This document shows positions 35,054 through 43,108 of a DNA stretch of 64,000 nucleotides, piece after piece. A program made the translations under genes and the position numbers. Under the pieces are notes generated by a model. It was not told the origin of the DNA. It searched no databases and worked only from the letters and a program-made list of their open reading frames with translations. The stretch is from Tolypothrix sp. FACHB-123 (GTDB taxonomy: Bacteria > Cyanobacteriota > Cyanobacteriia > Cyanobacteriales > Nostocaceae): positions 1-64,000 of the forward strand of contig NZ_JACJRE010000022.1 of the NCBI RefSeq assembly GCF_014697075.1. The letters are read 5' to 3'. The stretch's first letter is position 1. The number at the start of each line of letters is the position of its first letter.

Positions 35054-35416
35054 TTAAAATACTGCTGTATTGCTACGTATAGCTTTTAAGCTTTCTGCCT
35101 GTTGTAGAATGCGATCGCTAATCCGGTTACAAGCTATCTCACAAAGTTCAAAAATCATCGGATCGGTAATCTCGTAAAAAGCACTAGTCCCTTTGGGCTG
35201 ACGAGATAAAACTCCAGCTTGAGTCAACACTTTTAGATGCTTAGATAAATTTGCCTGTCCTAAACCAGTTGCATCCGCAATTTCCATCACATTCATCGGG
35301 CCTGACTTGAGACAGATCAATATCTGTAACCTACTTACCTCGGATAGCACCTTGAAATACTCAGCCACCGCCGCAATGACTACAGGTTCAGTCTGAAATG
35401 GTTTTGTTTTTAGCAT
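35054..35416 (-). CDS. ArsR-family winged-helix regulator
   Basis: 120 residues with the ArsR/SmtB DNA-binding fold: E-V-S-R-L-Q-I-L-I-C-L, the HTH M-E-I-A-D-A-T-G-L-G-Q-A-N-L-S-K-H-L-K-V-L near 46-66, then the beta-wing V-L-S-R-Q-P-K-G-T-S-A-F-Y-E-I-T-D-P. The alpha-3 metal site C-x-C is not present, and only two Cys appear late (E-L-C-E-I-A-C), so it may sense something other than arsenite, perhaps redox state through those cysteines (inference). It is convergent with the D1' gene. The gene starts near the 35417-35791 spacer. Confidence 0.87.
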   Translation of the reverse strand: MLKTKPFQTEPVVIAAVAEYFKVLSEVSRLQILICLKSGPMNVMEIADATGLGQANLSKHLKVLTQAGVLSRQPKGTSAFYEITDPMIFELCEIACNRISDRILQQAESLKAIRSNTAVF

Positions 35417-35791
35417 AGGTAATATTTAATCAGTCAGCACAAAAATACTTTATTAATTTTCAGTATATTAATATTCTTTGTACACAAGGCTATCCTTTGC
35501 CGAAGGCATGGGTCAAGGCTATTTTTCCATAATTAGCTGTATGGTCAAATCTAGTCAAGTTTTTCAGAAATATTCTTTGTAACTTTACAGTCTCTCCCCA
35601 GAGAGAATTAAAGCCTATTCCTCTGGTAGAAGTTTTGCCCTCGCTTCAGTAGCTACCTTTGTCATCAGAAATCAACATAAATTGCACCTGCCGCAAATAC
35701 TGCCAAAAATTTTTTCCCAAATTTACCCCAGGCAGGTTTGATTGGGGATCGCCAAGATTGTTTCCAGATTCAAACCAAACAATATCAATCA
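35417..35791. other. 375-bp spacer between the ArsR and DUF4142 genes
   Basis: Divergent promoter region. The only structure is a short hairpin near 35590-35605 (TCTCTCCCCAGAGAGA). No gene or repeat family was recognised. Confidence 0.4.
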
Positions 35792-36439
35792 ATGAATATG
35801 CTATATCAAACAAAAAGTTTGAAAAAGGTTATTACCACCTTTGTTGGAATAGCTAGCGCCAGCGCCTTCTTGAGTCTGCCAGTATTAGCCCAAGCTAACT
35901 GCAATCATCAGGGTCAAAACAATTCAAATCGCAATGTTTTGAATCAAAATAGTACGCCGACTGCAAATCCCACAGCTAGCCCACAACCCATGAATTCTAA
36001 TACTCCATTAACCACAACGGATGTAGAATTCATTAACCAAGCAGCGCAAAGTGATTTAACTGAGATTCAAACCAGTCAGCTAGCACTACAAAAATCACAA
36101 AACACAGCTGTGCGTAACTTTGCCCAGCAAATGATTAAACATCATACAGCTTCCAGCCAAAAACTAGCTGCGATCGCGCAAGCTAAAGGTGTGACTCTCC
36201 CAACAGAACTGGATTCCCAAAATCAAGCTTTATTAACCAAGCTCCAAGGTTTATCTGGTAGTAATTTTGACCAAGCTTACATGCAATTACAGACTCAAGC
36301 ACACCAAAAAACTTTGGCTGAATATCAAAATTATTTACAAACAGGATTAGATGCTGATTTGAGAGTTTTTGCCAGTGGAATTGCACCGGTTGTGAAACAG
36401 CACTTAGAAATGGCGCAAAAGATGACACTAGGGCGGTAA
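35792..36439 (+). CDS. Secreted DUF4142 domain protein
   Basis: About 215 residues from the ATG at 35792; a second ATG lies two codons later, and a TTG at 35738 is less likely. A clear signal peptide (K-K-V-I-T-T-F-V-G-I-A-S-A-S-A-F-L-S-L-P-V-L-A-Q-A) is followed by an Asn/Pro-rich linker and the DUF4142 four-helix, ferritin-like bundle (about residues 80-215): F-I-N-Q-A-A-Q-S-D-L-T-E-I, V-R-N-F-A-Q-Q-M-I-K-H-H and a closing H-L-E-M-A-Q-K-M. Probably periplasmic. The function is unknown. Confidence 0.85.
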   Translation: MNMLYQTKSLKKVITTFVGIASASAFLSLPVLAQANCNHQGQNNSNRNVLNQNSTPTANPTASPQPMNSNTPLTTTDVEFINQAAQSDLTEIQTSQLALQKSQNTAVRNFAQQMIKHHTASSQKLAAIAQAKGVTLPTELDSQNQALLTKLQGLSGSNFDQAYMQLQTQAHQKTLAEYQNYLQTGLDADLRVFASGIAPVVKQHLEMAQKMTLGR

Positions 36440-36462
36440 AGCTATCCTTTGAGGGTTGTTGA

Positions 36463-36683
36463 CCGAATGGCACTAAGAAAAGCTGAAAGCTCGTCTGGGT
36501 AGGGTGTTGGGGGCAGGGTGTTGGGTGTAGGGGGAAATTAAGAAAACCAAATATCGAGTACGAACATAAATATTTTCCTTCTTGCCTACGGCACGCTACG
36601 CGAACACTACACCCGACACCCGACACCCCACACCCAAAAGCCTTATAGGTAATGGGTTTGGCGTTATCTTAGTGCCATTCGGC
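36463..36683. mobile_element. Foldback/MITE-like element
   Basis: CCGAATGGCACTAAGA at 36463-36478 and TCTTAGTGCCATTCGG at 36667-36682 are perfect 16-bp inverted ends about 220 bp apart. GTGTTGGG-rich and CCGACACCC-rich stretches inside are also complementary, so the whole could fold as one long hairpin. TGTTGA flanks both sides (36457-36462 and 36684-36689), but it also belongs to the neighbouring heptamer tract. It has no coding capacity. Confidence 0.6.
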
Positions 36684-36862
36684 TGTTGACCGTTGACAGT
36701 TGACCGTTGACAGCCTTTATTAGTAAGCTATTCTGCTTTTAAGTTGCACAATCCGTCGTAAAGGCTGTTGAGCGTTGACAGTAGGGGCGGGTTTATTTAG
36801 ATCTTTGTTGCTCAACGCGGATATCGGTGAACCCGCCCCTACACCCGCCCGTACAACAGTTA
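36684..36862. repeat. Heptamer tract and GTAGGGGCGGG inverted repeat (copy 3)
   Basis: Heptamers of TTGACCG/TTGACAG type run from 36684 to 36713. The inverted repeat GTAGGGGCGGGTTTA...GAACCCGCCCCTAC spans 36781-36842 and is followed by a partial ACCCGCCCGTACA. Copies 1 and 2 lie at 12548-12611 and 20886-20948. Confidence 0.7.
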
Positions 36863-36979
36863 ACAGCCCTTATTAGTAGTTGTGCAATTTAGATGCGCAT
36901 TAGCTTATTGATGCAATTTTAGATGGGCATTAGTTTAGTCAGTAGTTGAGCTACTGACTACTTATTAATCATGATATTT

Positions 36980-37005
36980 AATCCCCCGAATAAATTCGGG
37001 GGATT
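36980..37005. terminator. Strong bidirectional hairpin near the DUF309 gene end
   Basis: AATCCCCCGAAT (36980-36991) pairs perfectly with ATTCGGGGGATT (36994-37005). TGTTTT follows on the plus side and TAAATATC on the other. It probably ends transcripts from the DUF4142 side and, as a structure, may also serve the minus-strand ftrC-DUF309 unit. Confidence 0.6.
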
Positions 37006-37050
37006 GTTTTGCAAGTTGATATCATAGTCAGCCTGCACCCCTAAGGCTAA

Positions 37051-37446
37051 TTACTGGTCATTAATTAGTTCAATTCTGGGTAAGGGTAAGGTGTCAGCTT
37101 CACCTGAGTCATCAGCACCAGTCTTACCCGGGCCGGTTTTCTGTAATGCTTGTAATAAGTCTACAGTCTGGGTTAATAGCGCTTCTAAATCAATGCCTGC
37201 ATAATTCCCTGGATAGCGACGCAGACGGTTACTGCCTTCTCCTAGGAGAATTACAGCACCTCGCCAGTTTTGATTACTTAAATGATAAAGCGCTACAGCA
37301 ATTTGTAAAATCCCTTGATAGAAGCTTTTTTCTGGTTCGCTGGCTTCAATCCACAAAGCTTCTAGAGTATCGTGACAGGCATAGAACTGTGCAGAATTGA
37401 ACTGTTCTACACCTAGCCAAAACTCTTGGGGCATGGTCTCACTCAT
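37051..37446 (-). CDS. DUF309 family protein
   Basis: 131 residues. The conserved DUF309 core F-Y-A-C-H-D-T-L-E-A-L-W near residues 17-28 is followed by Y-Q-G-I-L-Q-I-A-V-A-L-Y-H and N-W-R-G-A-V-I-L-L-G-E-G. The fold is an alpha-helical bundle with conserved His and Glu; its function is unknown. Its start overlaps the ftrC stop by four bases, so translation is coupled to ftrC. The tail of about 30 residues is polar. Confidence 0.87.
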   Translation of the reverse strand: MSETMPQEFWLGVEQFNSAQFYACHDTLEALWIEASEPEKSFYQGILQIAVALYHLSNQNWRGAVILLGEGSNRLRRYPGNYAGIDLEALLTQTVDLLQALQKTGPGKTGADDSGEADTLPLPRIELINDQ

Positions 37447-37808
37447 GCCATACTTTCTCGTACTTCTTTGATTGTTTCTATGGTGATTTCTTGTTTTTCA
37501 CCGGCAAACTCGTTATCTGGAGTTAAAAACAGCATACAATGGCATTCTTTACGTTCTCGCATCGGTACACAAGGACAGTTCCAATACGCAGCATTGACCT
37601 CAGCTTCTTTATCTTCGTAGTGACGACAGGGACATAATGGTGATCCCAGTTCATCTTTATGTTTGGCTAGCCCTTCGATCACTACTGCTGTCACAGAAGG
37701 TTCAGAACAGAAGTATGTTCCAGTACGCTTAGCGTATTGTTCGGAAAAATGCCGCATTGCCTCTAGGCTTTTATCGCTGGATATTGTGTTAACTTCTGGT
37801 GAGATCAT
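37443..37808 (-). CDS. ftrC: Ferredoxin-thioredoxin reductase catalytic subunit
   Basis: 121 residues, the normal size. The [4Fe-4S] cluster and redox-active disulphide cysteines are all present: C-S-E near residue 34, C-P-C-R near 63, C-P-C near 82 and C-H-C near 93. FTR passes electrons from photosynthetic ferredoxin to thioredoxins, coupling light to Calvin-cycle enzyme activation. The variable subunit is not in this window. It is the first gene of a two-gene unit with DUF309. Confidence 0.96.
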   Translation of the reverse strand: MISPEVNTISSDKSLEAMRHFSEQYAKRTGTYFCSEPSVTAVVIEGLAKHKDELGSPLCPCRHYEDKEAEVNAAYWNCPCVPMRERKECHCMLFLTPDNEFAGEKQEITIETIKEVRESMA

Positions 37809-38031
37809 GGAATCGGCTGCTCATAATTTAAACATTTCTTTGCATTGTACATCAGCCTTAGAGGGCTATTGCTGGGATATTTCCCCAACCTCAGACAGGA
37901 AATTTGTCTTAGGTTTGCTTAAAGGCTGATATGTCTGGATTACTGGGAACAAAAAAAATTGCAGTTATCAACAAGAGTTAATTTTTAGAAACATATTGAA
38001 ATATCGCACACATTCAACTGTAAATCTTTCA

Positions 38032-39189
38032 TCAAACCAATGGTTTTTGTAATTGGGGTTGTAGTGCTTGGTCGCTTTGCACCATAATGCCAGAGAAGTT
38101 TTGATTGACTGCTACTGGTTGTGCGGGTAAAGAAGTATTTTGCCACAAAATCCAGCGACTTCCGGAACTGAGAGCAGAAATACTATCAGGATTTTGTGTC
38201 AACCAAATTACCGGGTAGCCTTCAGGTAAAGGAGTTTTGCTATCTTCTTGGGTTGTGGTAGCGGCTAAGGCTTCTTGAACTGTCAGATCGCCATTGATTA
38301 AACCTGTAAATGCTGTCCATAGATTTACTTGCATGTTTTGGCGTTGGGCATAAAAATATAATGAAGCGGCAGCAATTACCGCTTGTTCAAAGTTTTCTGT
38401 TTCCCATTGCGATGCACTGTCTAGGGCAATAACTATTTCCTGTCCGCTAGTGACTATTTCTAATTCTCGTACCCGTAATTCCCCGTAACGGGCGCTGCTA
38501 CGCCAGTGAATCAGACGAATGGGATCGCCGACTCGGTAAGGACGTAGCGATCGCACTAATCCACTAGTTTCTGTTTGCAAAGGCTTACCCCGCAGATGGT
38601 TAGTATAGCTTTCTTCTTGCCCCATTTCATCGACTAGGGGGCAGTAGGACAGAGGTAACACACTAGGATAGACAATTGCTGTGGCTGGACATTCACGCTG
38701 ACGGCGACACCAAAACAATCCTAAAGGCGCACCAGTAACTAATTCAACATTTTGCCAGCGATAGACGCCCCGGCGTTGTGTGGGTTGATAGTATACCCAA
38801 CGATAATGGCTTTGGGGAGGAATAGTTTCTATGGCTGTGGTGACTGGTTTACTTAAAACAAAAGGTAATATATCCTCAACTTTGAGCATGTTCACTGGCT
38901 GCTGAGTTTGATTGTGAATTTCTATTTCGACAGTTAATTCATCACCTGCGGATATCGGCTTAATCCGACGGCGTTTGACAGTTAAACCCATAAGCGATCG
39001 CGGCGGTAAAATAGCAGCGACAATCAACAAAGCAAAACTGATACCGCTGATGGCGTACAACCACCCAGCCATTGTGTTAACAGCAGCCCCAAAAAAACAA
39101 ATAGCAACTCCTGCTAATACCCCACCGCTATATGCAGGTGCACAAGCGCGGTTTTGTAACCAATTAATCATCGATGTGGTAAGTTTCAT
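38032..39189 (-). CDS. DUF58 domain protein
   Basis: 385 residues: two membrane helices near residues 20-65, then a soluble domain of beta strands and a vWA-like fold. The DUF58 hallmark R-P-Y-R-V-G-D-P-I-R-L-I-H-W-R-S-S-A-R near 215-232 is present, as is the I-V-I-A-L-D-S-A-S-Q-W segment. In other bacteria such genes neighbour MoxR ATPases and transglutaminases; none is adjacent here. Its role is not established. Confidence 0.87.
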   Translation of the reverse strand: MKLTTSMINWLQNRACAPAYSGGVLAGVAICFFGAAVNTMAGWLYAISGISFALLIVAAILPPRSLMGLTVKRRRIKPISAGDELTVEIEIHNQTQQPVNMLKVEDILPFVLSKPVTTAIETIPPQSHYRWVYYQPTQRRGVYRWQNVELVTGAPLGLFWCRRQRECPATAIVYPSVLPLSYCPLVDEMGQEESYTNHLRGKPLQTETSGLVRSLRPYRVGDPIRLIHWRSSARYGELRVRELEIVTSGQEIVIALDSASQWETENFEQAVIAAASLYFYAQRQNMQVNLWTAFTGLINGDLTVQEALAATTTQEDSKTPLPEGYPVIWLTQNPDSISALSSGSRWILWQNTSLPAQPVAVNQNFSGIMVQSDQALQPQLQKPLV

Positions 39190-39529
39190 AATTTCCTTTT
39201 TAGCTTACCCATATCGAAAATTTATAAAACTTCCGTATTTACCTAAAGAATTGATGAAGATAATTTCAAAAATAAAAATATTTTCTCCCCAGGTAGTAGA
39301 TTAGATCATCTAAGTAAGTCTACGGTTGACTTAAAGCAAATCAGTTAATCTATTCGTTTGGGATTAACTGGATAGTTTGTTGCAGCAACAATCTTATATC
39401 TTGGATTTTTCTCATATATAAAACGTGAAACAGCAGTAAAAAAATCTCAACATCAGCAATTTAAAATTTATCGTCCAAGCTAAGTTTAACCGTTGCTTAT
39501 TAGCTAATACTTGCTATGGCAAAAATTAT
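39190..39529. other. 340-bp divergent spacer between the DUF58 and PilT-like genes
   Basis: AT-rich region containing both promoters; no repeats, RNA structure or extra gene was seen. Confidence 0.4.
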
Positions 39530-40720
39530 ATGGACAACGCACTGCAACTACCACCACCACCACCACCACCTGTGCCATACAAATCGCAAAAAAAGGTAGT
39601 CTCGATTCAGCAAATGGTTCGCGATGCCTATATTCAGCAAGCCTCTGATATTCACATTCGCGTGGGAGAATTACCGCGATTTCGGATTCGGGGACAGATG
39701 GAAGTATATGAATTAGGAGAATTAATCACCCCAAAAATCTTTGCCGCATATTTAGACGAGATTCTCACTCCCTTAGGAAAACAGCAGTTTGCTAACACCA
39801 AAGAACTGGATACGGCAATAGTTTATCCAGGATTTCTGCGTTGTCGCGTCAACTGTTTTGAAACCTTAACTGGCGGTGCCATAGTACTACGGTTAATTAC
39901 CTTGCATGTTCCTAGTATCGATAGCTTGGGTTTACCGTCTATCCTGAAAAATATTATTAATAAAAAACAAGGATTAGTATTAGTTACAGGCCCGACAGGC
40001 TCAGGAAAATCTACGACAATAGCGGCAATGATTCGCTATCTAAATGAAACAGCCCAAAAACATATTGTCACGATTGAAGACCCCATTGAATACGTGCATA
40101 CATCCCAAAATTGCTTAATTAGCCAGCGGGAAGTTGGTTTGCATACCAATGAATTTCATGAAGCTTTGCGGTCAGTATTACGGGAAGATCCAGATGTAAT
40201 TTTAATCGGAGAAATGCGCGATCGCGTGACTGTCGATACTGCCCTCAAAGCCGCACAAACTGGTCACTTAGTATTGGGTACTCTCCACTCGCAAGACAGT
40301 ATTCGCTCAATTAATCGCTTACTCAACCTCTATCAGCCTGATGAACAACCAATCATGCGGGTGCAAATTGTCGATTCCTTAGTGGCTGTGATTAATCAAA
40401 ATTTGCTCACCACAACCGATGGTGGACGTACAGCCGCAATGGAAATTTTGCTCAATACACCGACAATGCAAGATTACCTGCTCAAAGGTGAAGAAGCAGA
40501 AGCCTATGACTTGATGGAAGCTAGCAGCAGAGAGGGTATGAAAGTTATGAATGATGCCCTTTGTGAATTGATGCTAACTGGTCAAATTAGTATTGAAGAT
40601 GCTTTTAACATTACACCAGATGTTGGCGATTTGCGTCGTCGTTCTCGCAATGAAGGGTTAGATCCATCTCATAGCACCCGTCGTGATGTGTACACAGCTT
40701 ATAGCTATAGTTCACATTAA
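39530..40720 (+). CDS. pilT: PilT-like type IV pilus retraction ATPase
   Basis: 396 residues. A run of eight prolines at residues 8-15 opens the protein, followed by a PAS-like N-terminal domain and a RecA-like ATPase core. Walker A G-P-T-G-S-G-K-S is at 154-161, the Asp box I-E-D-P-I-E-Y-V near 185, Walker B-type V-I-L-I-G-E-M-R-D near 224 and the His box G-H-L-V-L-G-T-L-H-S near 245-254. It would power retraction of type IV pili in motility or DNA uptake. The C-terminus lacks the usual PilT A-I-R-N-L-I-R-E tail, and cyanobacteria often have several PilT paralogues, so it may be PilT2 or a relative. No other pilus gene is nearby. Confidence 0.87.
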   Translation: MDNALQLPPPPPPPVPYKSQKKVVSIQQMVRDAYIQQASDIHIRVGELPRFRIRGQMEVYELGELITPKIFAAYLDEILTPLGKQQFANTKELDTAIVYPGFLRCRVNCFETLTGGAIVLRLITLHVPSIDSLGLPSILKNIINKKQGLVLVTGPTGSGKSTTIAAMIRYLNETAQKHIVTIEDPIEYVHTSQNCLISQREVGLHTNEFHEALRSVLREDPDVILIGEMRDRVTVDTALKAAQTGHLVLGTLHSQDSIRSINRLLNLYQPDEQPIMRVQIVDSLVAVINQNLLTTTDGGRTAAMEILLNTPTMQDYLLKGEEAEAYDLMEASSREGMKVMNDALCELMLTGQISIEDAFNITPDVGDLRRRSRNEGLDPSHSTRRDVYTAYSYSSH

Positions 40721-40756
40721 TACAGCAGATTGCTACTGGGTGAGGTACAGATAATT

Positions 40757-40785
40757 ATAGGGGCACAACATGTTTGTGCCCCTAT
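40757..40785. terminator. Bidirectional terminator-like hairpin
   Basis: ATAGGGGCACAA (40757-40768) pairs perfectly with TTGTGCCCCTAT (40774-40785) around a 5-nt loop, between the convergent pilT and kinase-WD40 genes. The block 40722-40785 resembles the repeat at 4792-4842. It probably serves as a terminator for both genes. Confidence 0.65.
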
Positions 40786-40799
40786 AAAATTATTTGCTT

Positions 40800-42815
40800 T
40801 TAATCCGATAAATGCCAAATCTTGATAATATTCTCCGCACTACCACCACTAGCAATAGTCTGACCATCAGGACTAGTAGCTACAGCATAAATATAACCAG
40901 AATCTCGCTTTAAAGTCCGAATTTCTTTTCCAGTTTTTGTATCCCAAAGTTTAATTGTATTATCATTACTACCACTGACAAGACTGACATTATTTAATGT
41001 TTTGCTAGCTATTACTTTAGGTAAATAGACAACAGAATTAACTTTGTCATCATGACCTTGTAACGTCCGCATTGTTTCTCCTGTTACCAAATTCCACAAT
41101 TTAATAGTTTTATCTTTACTACCACTAGCAATAGTCATACCATCGGGGCTAAAAGCCACAGTCAAAATTAATTGAGCATGGCCGCTAAAAGTACGAATTT
41201 CTTTTCCGGTTGCTACATTCCACAGTTTAATTTTATTATCCCAACTTCCACTAGCTATGGTCTGCCCATCGGGGCTGAAAGTAATAGCAGAAACTGCCTT
41301 ATTATGTCCCGTTAATGTGCGAATTACTTGTCCGGTTGAGATATCCCAAAGTTTAATTGTTTTGTCTAAGCTAGCAGTGGCTAAAATATTGCCATCAGGA
41401 CTAAAAGCTACAGATGCGATTCCATCTTTATGTCCTTTTAATGTCCGAATTTCCTCCCCAGTTGAGACATTCCATAATTTGATATTTCTATCTGCACTAC
41501 CACTAGCTAAGGTTTTGCCATCAGGACTAAAGGCGACAGTCCAAATCCATTGAGAATGTCCTTTGAGAGTGCGGATTTCTGTTTTCGATGCTAAATTCCA
41601 CAGTTTGATTGTATTGTCATCACTACCACTTGCTAATATTTTCCCATCCTTGGCAAAGGCGACAGAATTGACATCGCTAGCATGTCCTTTAAGGGTGTTG
41701 GGTTGCTGGGAATTATCTGTGGTATTTATTGGTTGACGAGGATCGGAAAATCTAATCGCTGGTTGTGAGCGCGAGTGTAAATAACCAATTCCTCCTAATA
41801 GGATTAATAAAATTCCTGCACCAATTAACCAAGATTTTTGCAAATTTGGTTTTTGGGTAATTGAGGAGCCAGAAATTACCGTAGGTAGAGATGCTGCTAA
41901 TAGATTTTGCGGTGTCAAATCTTTGATGACTTCATCCGCAGATTGATAGCGTTTCTGAATATCTGTAGTTAATAGTTTGTTGAGTACCCGATCTAAATTG
42001 ACATCGGTGCGGACTTCATGGCTGCGCTCGTTATTGACATATTGTTGCCAAGAGTTGACCCAAGCATAGCCTTTTTGCATCAATAGTTGGGATGGGCGAA
42101 TCTTCGTCAATAAATGAAAGCAAGTTGCACCTAAACTAAATAAATCGCTCGATGGAAAAGCTTTTCCATCTTGCATTTGTTCCATCGGAGTATAACCATG
42201 CGAACCTATAGTTGTGCCGATTTGCGTATGTACGGTTGCTGTGAGCTGCTTAGAAGAGCCAAAATCAATTAAAACTAATCGCCCATCGCTTTGACGGCGA
42301 ATAATATTTTGGGGCTTGATATCGCGGTGAATGACTCCGCGCTCGTGGATAAATTTGAGAATGGGAAGTAAATCTAACAAAAGTTGGATGATTTTATTTT
42401 CATCATAAATTACACCTCGGCGTAATTCTTGAAGCAAATTTTGACCATCAATATATTGCTGTACTAAAAACAAATAATTGTCTTGTTCAAAGTAAGCTAA
42501 AAGCGTGGGAATTTGTGGATGTTCTCCTAACTTTTGCAGTTGTTTAGCTTCTTCTTGGAAAAGTTCTACAGCTTTTTTTAATGCGGAAGTTCCCTGAATT
42601 TTGGGTGCAAATTGTTTAACTACACACCATTCATTAAGTTTATCCACATCTTCCGCTAGATAGGTTCTACCAAATCCGCCTTCATCAGAAATAACTTTTA
42701 TGACACGATAGCGACCTCGTAAAAGTTCTATCAATGGTGTATTGCAACTTTGGCAAACCTTTTTATTGTCAGGGTTTACAGGGCTAAGACAATCGGGATT
42801 CAGACAGCAGCGCAT
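40800..42815 (-). CDS. Ser/Thr protein kinase with C-terminal WD40 propeller (1)
   Basis: 671 residues. A zinc-ribbon-like start (C-C-L-N-P-D-C and C-Q-S-C) leads into a Hanks-type kinase at about 34-300 with G-G-F-G-R-T-Y, V-V-K-Q, H-R-D-I-K-P-Q-N and D-F-G-S-S-K. A membrane helix at about 329-346 follows, then seven WD40 repeats (about 375-671; S-G-S-D-D-N-T-I-K-L-W type). The propeller is probably outside the cytoplasm as a ligand or protein sensor and the kinase inside (topology inferred from the single helix). It is a close paralogue of the protein at 45596-47638; together they form a signalling island. Confidence 0.93.
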   Translation of the reverse strand: MRCCLNPDCLSPVNPDNKKVCQSCNTPLIELLRGRYRVIKVISDEGGFGRTYLAEDVDKLNEWCVVKQFAPKIQGTSALKKAVELFQEEAKQLQKLGEHPQIPTLLAYFEQDNYLFLVQQYIDGQNLLQELRRGVIYDENKIIQLLLDLLPILKFIHERGVIHRDIKPQNIIRRQSDGRLVLIDFGSSKQLTATVHTQIGTTIGSHGYTPMEQMQDGKAFPSSDLFSLGATCFHLLTKIRPSQLLMQKGYAWVNSWQQYVNNERSHEVRTDVNLDRVLNKLLTTDIQKRYQSADEVIKDLTPQNLLAASLPTVISGSSITQKPNLQKSWLIGAGILLILLGGIGYLHSRSQPAIRFSDPRQPINTTDNSQQPNTLKGHASDVNSVAFAKDGKILASGSDDNTIKLWNLASKTEIRTLKGHSQWIWTVAFSPDGKTLASGSADRNIKLWNVSTGEEIRTLKGHKDGIASVAFSPDGNILATASLDKTIKLWDISTGQVIRTLTGHNKAVSAITFSPDGQTIASGSWDNKIKLWNVATGKEIRTFSGHAQLILTVAFSPDGMTIASGSKDKTIKLWNLVTGETMRTLQGHDDKVNSVVYLPKVIASKTLNNVSLVSGSNDNTIKLWDTKTGKEIRTLKRDSGYIYAVATSPDGQTIASGGSAENIIKIWHLSD

Positions 42816-43108
42816 ACTGGGAATCCATATGCAGTTTGTGTATATATTAATTCATGACACATAATTTTGCTATAAAGTTGCCGATAATGATTATTTTGCA
42901 TTCGTAAATTAATCTATAGGTAACTCAACAATTTAAAATTAAAAATAACTTCCTAAAAGAGCGATCGCTGATAGCATCTTCCATGCTTATGGTGTTAATT
43001 GAGAATTAACTATGTACTTTTAATAATTCAGGGTAAAAAAACTGCGTAAGTTTAAGACTTTGGCACAGCGATCGCATCTTGCTGTAGATATATATTTAGA
43101 GGAGTGAG

